Part shown: piece after piece, positions 61,156 to 64,000 of the stretch
Numbering within the stretch: the first letter of the stretch is position 1
How the letters are laid out: each line of letters starts with the position of its first letter
Origin: Ewingella sp963519305
GTDB taxonomy: Bacteria; Pseudomonadota; Gammaproteobacteria; Enterobacterales; Enterobacteriaceae
Assembly: GCA_963519305.1 (NCBI GenBank)
Contig: CAUQMS010000001.1
Span: 248,001-312,000, forward strand
DNA: 64,000 bases
Direction of reading: 5' to 3'
Program-made: the position numbers and the translations under genes
The notes under the pieces: model-generated
Databases searched by the model: none
What the model was told of the DNA's origin: nothing
Seen by the model: only the letters and a program-made list of their open reading frames with translations

Positions 61156-62514
61156 TTAGAATTTCAGTGCTGCGGCAATGTCTTCTTCGCTTTCTTCTTC
61201 TTCGATGATGGCCTGTGCCTTGTTAGAAAGAATGACGAAAGGCATATAAACCAGCGTGGCGACACCGAGGTTAAACAACGCGACCAACAATGCAGCGATG
61301 CTGCCGTTACTGTTAAAGAATGCGCCGAGACCCGTAGGCATGGTCCATGGTGCCAGGTTGGTCACGGGTGGAATAATGCCTAAGGTGTACGCCGTCAGTG
61401 TGATCACCGCCAGAATCGGCTGAACCACAACGAACGGGATAAACATTACCGGGTTCATGATAATCGGCAGACCAAACAGAATCGGTTCGTTAATCTGGAA
61501 GATGCCTGACGGCAGCGCCAGCTTCGCCACCTGACGGTGATCGGCACGGCGTGAAGCGATGAATATCGCGATAATCAGACCCAGCGTTGCCCCGGAACCG
61601 CCTAACAGAATATAGGAGTCGAGCATCGGTTTGGCCCAGAAGTGGAAGGTTTTACCTGCTTCAAGTGCCGCAGCAACAGAGCCGTACTCGTTGTAGATGG
61701 CAATATTTTCCAGTGCCCATGGCGTCATGATGCCACTGTCCAGCGCGGTGAGCGCCAGAGAACCGTGCACACCAAAGAACCACAGCAGGGAATTGAAAAT
61801 CACGTAAGCCCAGCCCACAACACTTCCCATTGCTGCCAGAGGTTTGGAGATGGAATCCATAATAATCTGGTGGAAGTTGTTGCCATATAACCCCAGCAGC
61901 CAGGAGATAATCCCGAAGATGAGTAAGATAATAAAGCCTGGAATTAACGCAGAGAATGAGCGGGCCACAGAGGTAGGGACACTGTCCGGTAAGGTAATAA
62001 CCCAATTTCTGCGGATGACAAACGCAAACATTTCAGCGACGACCAATCCGATAACCATACCGGAAATAATATTTGCGCCACCTAACCAGTTTGCGCCCAC
62101 CGCATAAGACTCACCGACGCTAAATGGCGTGACGGTCATAAAGGCAGCTACAGCCAATAAACCCGCAGAAAGAGGGTCGACTTTCCGCTCCTCTGCCAGC
62201 GCCATGCCTATAAAGAAAGGCGCCATTAACGACATAATACCTAAGGTACCGTTATAAACATTGATCCCAATGGTTTTTAATCCGGCCAATGCCTCAATGG
62301 TTGACGGTTCTAAACGAACACCTAATGAATAAAAGAAAGATCCGTCACCAAAATTCAGGAATACGTTATTAATTAAAACAAACATGGCTCCGGCCAGGGT
62401 TAACGGCATTAACCTGATGAAACCATTTTTAATCGCATTAATATGCGGCTGTTTACCTATTTTGACGGCAAAAGGAAGGAGTATCTTCTCAAGTGAATCA
62501 ATGGCTTTGCTCAT
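61156..62514 (-). CDS. chbC: ChbC, chitobiose-specific PTS EIIC permease
   Basis: Membrane transporter of 452 residues, lactose/cellobiose-type EIIC, with about ten hydrophobic segments. It takes up N,N'-diacetylchitobiose and related beta-glucosides, which are phosphorylated on the way in by ChbB-P. Family blocks are visible: ALTALDSGIMTPWALENIAI, LLGGSGATLGLIIAIFIASR, FQINEPILFGLPIIMNPVMF. The C-terminal tail is acidic (EEEESEEDIAA). It lies 121 bp after chbB. Confidence 0.95.
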   Translation of the reverse strand: MSKAIDSLEKILLPFAVKIGKQPHINAIKNGFIRLMPLTLAGAMFVLINNVFLNFGDGSFFYSLGVRLEPSTIEALAGLKTIGINVYNGTLGIMSLMAPFFIGMALAEERKVDPLSAGLLAVAAFMTVTPFSVGESYAVGANWLGGANIISGMVIGLVVAEMFAFVIRRNWVITLPDSVPTSVARSFSALIPGFIILLIFGIISWLLGLYGNNFHQIIMDSISKPLAAMGSVVGWAYVIFNSLLWFFGVHGSLALTALDSGIMTPWALENIAIYNEYGSVAAALEAGKTFHFWAKPMLDSYILLGGSGATLGLIIAIFIASRRADHRQVAKLALPSGIFQINEPILFGLPIIMNPVMFIPFVVVQPILAVITLTAYTLGIIPPVTNLAPWTMPTGLGAFFNSNGSIAALLVALFNLGVATLVYMPFVILSNKAQAIIEEEESEEDIAAALKF

Positions 62515-62563
62515 TGTTATTTTCCTTTAATGCCGCCTTTTGACGGCCAGGGTATGAAGTTCG

Positions 62564-62590
62564 CTCTTTGACTGTTTTTTCTCTTTGACT
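62564..62590. repeat. 17-bp-spaced direct repeat between chbB and chbC
   Basis: CTCTTTGACT occurs at 62564-62573 and again at 62581-62590, separated by GTTTTTT. This short tandem lies in the spacer; its role is unknown and it may be chance. Confidence 0.5.
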
Positions 62591-62635
62591 TAAATATTCA
62601 ATTTCAAATTAAAATAATACAAAAATATTAAATGA

Positions 62636-62956
62636 CTACTGACTTGCTGCTTTTTTGATCGCCGCAACGGCGGCTTTCAGAACGCCTAATCCATCGATTT
62701 TGCCGTACATGACAGAGTCGATCACTTCAACGGGTTTGCCCGGTAATATTTTTTGAATTTCTGCCAGCTTGTAGGCAATTTGAGGACCTAAAAGAACCAG
62801 ATCCGCCGCCCCGCCTTTTTCAGCCGCCAGTGACTCAGAAAATGCTTCAATAATGACGGGCACTTCGTACTTTTCTGCCTGCGCCTTCATTTTCGAAACC
62901 AGCAGCGAGGTGGACATTCCCGCCGAACAGAACAAATAGATGACTTTCTTTTCCAT
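62636..62956 (-). CDS. chbB: ChbB, chitobiose-specific PTS EIIB
   Basis: First gene of the operon, 106 residues, lactose/cellobiose-type EIIB. The phosphorylated Cys is in LFCSAGMSTSLLV (residue ~10). It takes phosphate from ChbA and gives it to the sugar in ChbC. ATG 62956 has AGGAGG 8 nt upstream; a GTG one codon earlier was rejected. Expression should start from the control region at about 63050-63150. Confidence 0.95.
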   Translation of the reverse strand: MEKKVIYLFCSAGMSTSLLVSKMKAQAEKYEVPVIIEAFSESLAAEKGGAADLVLLGPQIAYKLAEIQKILPGKPVEVIDSVMYGKIDGLGVLKAAVAAIKKAASQ

Positions 62957-63042
62957 CACGACATCCTCCTATTCCATAGAAATCACAGGTCAGAGAGAGG
63001 GAACTCTTTCTGCCTGCAGCGACAATCAAAAGCTAAAATTCG

Positions 63043-63119
63043 ATTGTCTCTGCCTGAAAGGAGTATAGAGCATCACATAAGTCTGACGATAATCTATCGT
63101 CCTCAAAAATTGTCTCTGC
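63043..63119 (-). promoter_or_regulatory. Candidate chb operators: 11-bp direct repeats around the promoter
   Basis: ATTGTCTCTGC occurs at 63043-63053 and 63109-63119, 66 bp apart in the same orientation. Between them, on the minus strand, a candidate promoter reads TCGTCA (63084-63089), N16, TATACT (63062-63067). An inverted pair GACAATC (63021-63027) / GATTGTC (63042-63048) touches the proximal copy. The pair could be ChbR or NagC sites allowing looping; the protein is inferred, not shown. Confidence 0.45.
63085..63101. promoter_or_regulatory. Palindrome overlapping the candidate chbB -35 box
   Basis: GACGATA-ATC-TATCGTC is a perfect 7+3+7 palindrome overlapping the candidate -35 element. 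Its position suits a repressor of chbB; the identity of the protein is unknown. Confidence 0.45.
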
Positions 63120-63131
63120 TTGACCATCCCT

Positions 63132-63147
63132 TATGACTCCCTTCACA
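63132..63147 (-). promoter_or_regulatory. CRP-site-like sequence upstream of chbB
   Basis: On the minus strand TGTGA-N6-TCATA matches 9 of 10 of the TGTGA-N6-TCACA core positions. It is centred about 84 bp before the inferred start point. The E. coli chb operon is CRP-dependent. Confidence 0.45.
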
Positions 63148-63184
63148 TATTGGGGAGAAAGTCCCTGTAAGCGCCTGACCACAA

Positions 63185-63309
63185 GCCACCCCGTCCGTCC
63201 GGAACATTTATAACAACAAGCGCCGGAGGCTCCTGCTTTTGGGCTCGGCGGTTTTAAAAACAGGGCTTTGTTTGACGGAGCAGCATCCCGGTAAAACAGG
63301 GCGGGTGGC
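63185..63309. repeat. Structured intergenic block, possible dispersed repeat
   Basis: The block is bounded by GCCACCC (63185-63191) / GGGTGGC (63303-63309), and AAAACAGGGC occurs twice in direct orientation (63257-63266, 63293-63302). It is GC-richer than the flanking spacer. I suspect an intergenic repeat family but cannot test copy number from one window. Confidence 0.35.
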
Positions 63310-63392
63310 CTGATAAGTGGCATGAGATTTTCGAATGAAGACAAAATCAGTGATAATATTGACCTGATAACAGTCAAATAGAGGGATTAAAT

Positions 63393-63905
63393 ATGAAACG
63401 AGGATTTTTGGCACTGTCTGGATTAATGATGGCTATGTCTGCAAGCAGCATGGCGGCCACTTCCAATGAGACGGCTGATATCAGCAAGCTTCCACTGGAA
63501 AAAGTCGCGCCTTATCCGAAAGCTGAAAAGGGAATGGTTCGTCAGGTTATTTACCTGCCTGCACTTGAGAACGAAAATGATTTCAAAGTCGAACTGCTGA
63601 TAGGGAAAACGCTGGAGGTAGATTGCAATCACTACATGATGGGAGGCAAATTGGTCAGTAAGACCCTCGAGGGATGGGGTTATGATTATTTAGTTCTGGA
63701 AAATATCTCTTCGCCGGCATCCACGATGATGGCATGTCCGGATAAGGTCAAAACGAAGAAATTCATCGCTGCGAATCTGGGTGAGAAGGCAATTGAGCGC
63801 TACAACAGCAAGCTGCCGATAGTTGTGTATGTCCCGAAGGATGTTGACGTGAAATATCGGGTATGGACGACCGATAATAACGTTAAATCCGCTGAGAATA
63901 AGTAA
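63393..63905 (+). CDS. eco: Ecotin, periplasmic serine protease inhibitor
   Basis: Broad-range inhibitor of trypsin-fold serine proteases, 170 residues with a Sec signal peptide (MKRGFLALSGLMMAMSASSM-AA). The mature protein keeps the dimer-forming and substrate-like loops. The reactive-site loop SPASTMMACP has Met at P1, as in E. coli (P1 Met84), and the two Cys for the loop disulfide (VDCNHY and MACPDK) are present. KTLEGWGYDYLVLENISS and YNSKLPIVVYVPKDVDVKYR are close to E. coli. It is divergent from chbB and unrelated to it in function. Confidence 0.95.
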   Translation: MKRGFLALSGLMMAMSASSMAATSNETADISKLPLEKVAPYPKAEKGMVRQVIYLPALENENDFKVELLIGKTLEVDCNHYMMGGKLVSKTLEGWGYDYLVLENISSPASTMMACPDKVKTKKFIAANLGEKAIERYNSKLPIVVYVPKDVDVKYRVWTTDNNVKSAENK

Positions 63906-64000
63906 AGCGAAACTGCGCCACGGGTTAGTGCAGTATTATTTCTCTTCGGATATGCGTTCGTTGATGGGATGTGAAATTGTCTTAATGCGGTTATATCGCC

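Larger units (their letters stand above)
62957..63392. promoter_or_regulatory. chbB / ecotin divergent intergenic region
   Basis: This 436-base gap lies between divergent genes. Nearest to chbB (63020-63150) is a cluster of direct and inverted repeats that reads as an operator/promoter region (separate entries). From about 63160 to 63310 is a GC-richer block with its own repeats that could be a dispersed intergenic element. Just before ecotin (63340-63392) is AT-rich DNA with GATAATATT as a possible -10. An open frame crossing the middle on the minus strand is not thought to be a gene. Confidence 0.6.

Noticed and set aside
63033..63377. Open frame of 114 codons on the minus strand between chbB and ecotin
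   Set aside because: Peptide composition (many Ser, Pro, Cys, Arg) is unlike a folded protein, it covers the operator region of chbB, and no ribosome-binding site is visible. Treated as a by-product of a repeat-like block.
1..64000. CRISPR array, insertion sequence, prophage or tRNA
   Set aside because: No regularly spaced direct repeats, transposase, integrase or cloverleaf was seen on reading both strands; small RNAs cannot be excluded by eye.

Overview
The window is a piece of an enterobacterial chromosome. Every recognisable protein is closest in my memory to the Enterobacterales versions (FlhDC-type master regulator, FlgM/FliA, FlhE, FliT, CheZ, ecotin, a chbBCARFG operon). The combination of srfABC, one consolidated flagellar/chemotaxis block and a glycosyltransferase after fliR suggests the Yersiniaceae side (Rahnella, Ewingella, Serratia or relatives). 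Genus cannot be settled from the sequence alone. No tRNA, rRNA, CRISPR array, transposase or integrase was seen.

Layout. (1) 1-6145, minus strand: srfA-srfB-srfC, with srfC cut by the window edge. (2) 6396-18268: flgN, flgM and flgA on minus, and the divergent flgBCDEFGHIJ plus flgKL on plus. (3) 18350-28511, plus: a chemoreceptor, fliA, flhDC, motAB, cheA, cheW and a second chemoreceptor. (4) 28688-32529: fliC on minus, divergent from fliDST. (5) 32661-39907, minus: fliE, cheR, cheB, cheY, cheZ, flhB, flhA, flhE. (6) 40187-50983, plus: fliFGHIJK and fliLMNOPQR, followed directly by a third chemoreceptor (51019-52692). (7) 52943-57506, plus: a 1116-residue methyltransferase-TPR-GT41 fusion and a PLP-dependent sugar aminotransferase, a likely flagellin-glycosylation module. 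(8) 57650-62956, minus: the chitobiose operon chbBCARFG. (9) 63393-63905, plus: ecotin.

How it works together. The block carries every structural, export, motor, chaperone and core chemotaxis gene needed for a swimming flagellum: flgA-N, flhA-E, fliA and fliC-T, motAB, cheA/W/R/B/Y/Z. It also carries both regulators of the cascade (FlhD4C2, then FliA held by FlgM). Sites matching the FliA (sigma-28) promoter can be read upstream of flgM, flgK, fliD and, more weakly, fliC and motA. Class 3 transcription is thus visible at the expected places. fliZ and the flagellin methylase fliB are not present in the window. The srfABC operon abuts the block and is reported to be FlhDC-controlled in Salmonella, so it may belong to the same regulon.

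The most interesting part is 51.0-57.5 kb. There a chemoreceptor follows fliR, and then come an unusual three-part glycosyltransferase and a DegT-family aminotransferase. Together they could build and attach an amino-dideoxy sugar on flagellin. Other points are several strong hairpins inside operons, a nested ~130-bp inverted-repeat element before chbG, an RcsAB-box-like palindrome between fliA and flhDC, and a structured control region upstream of chbB.
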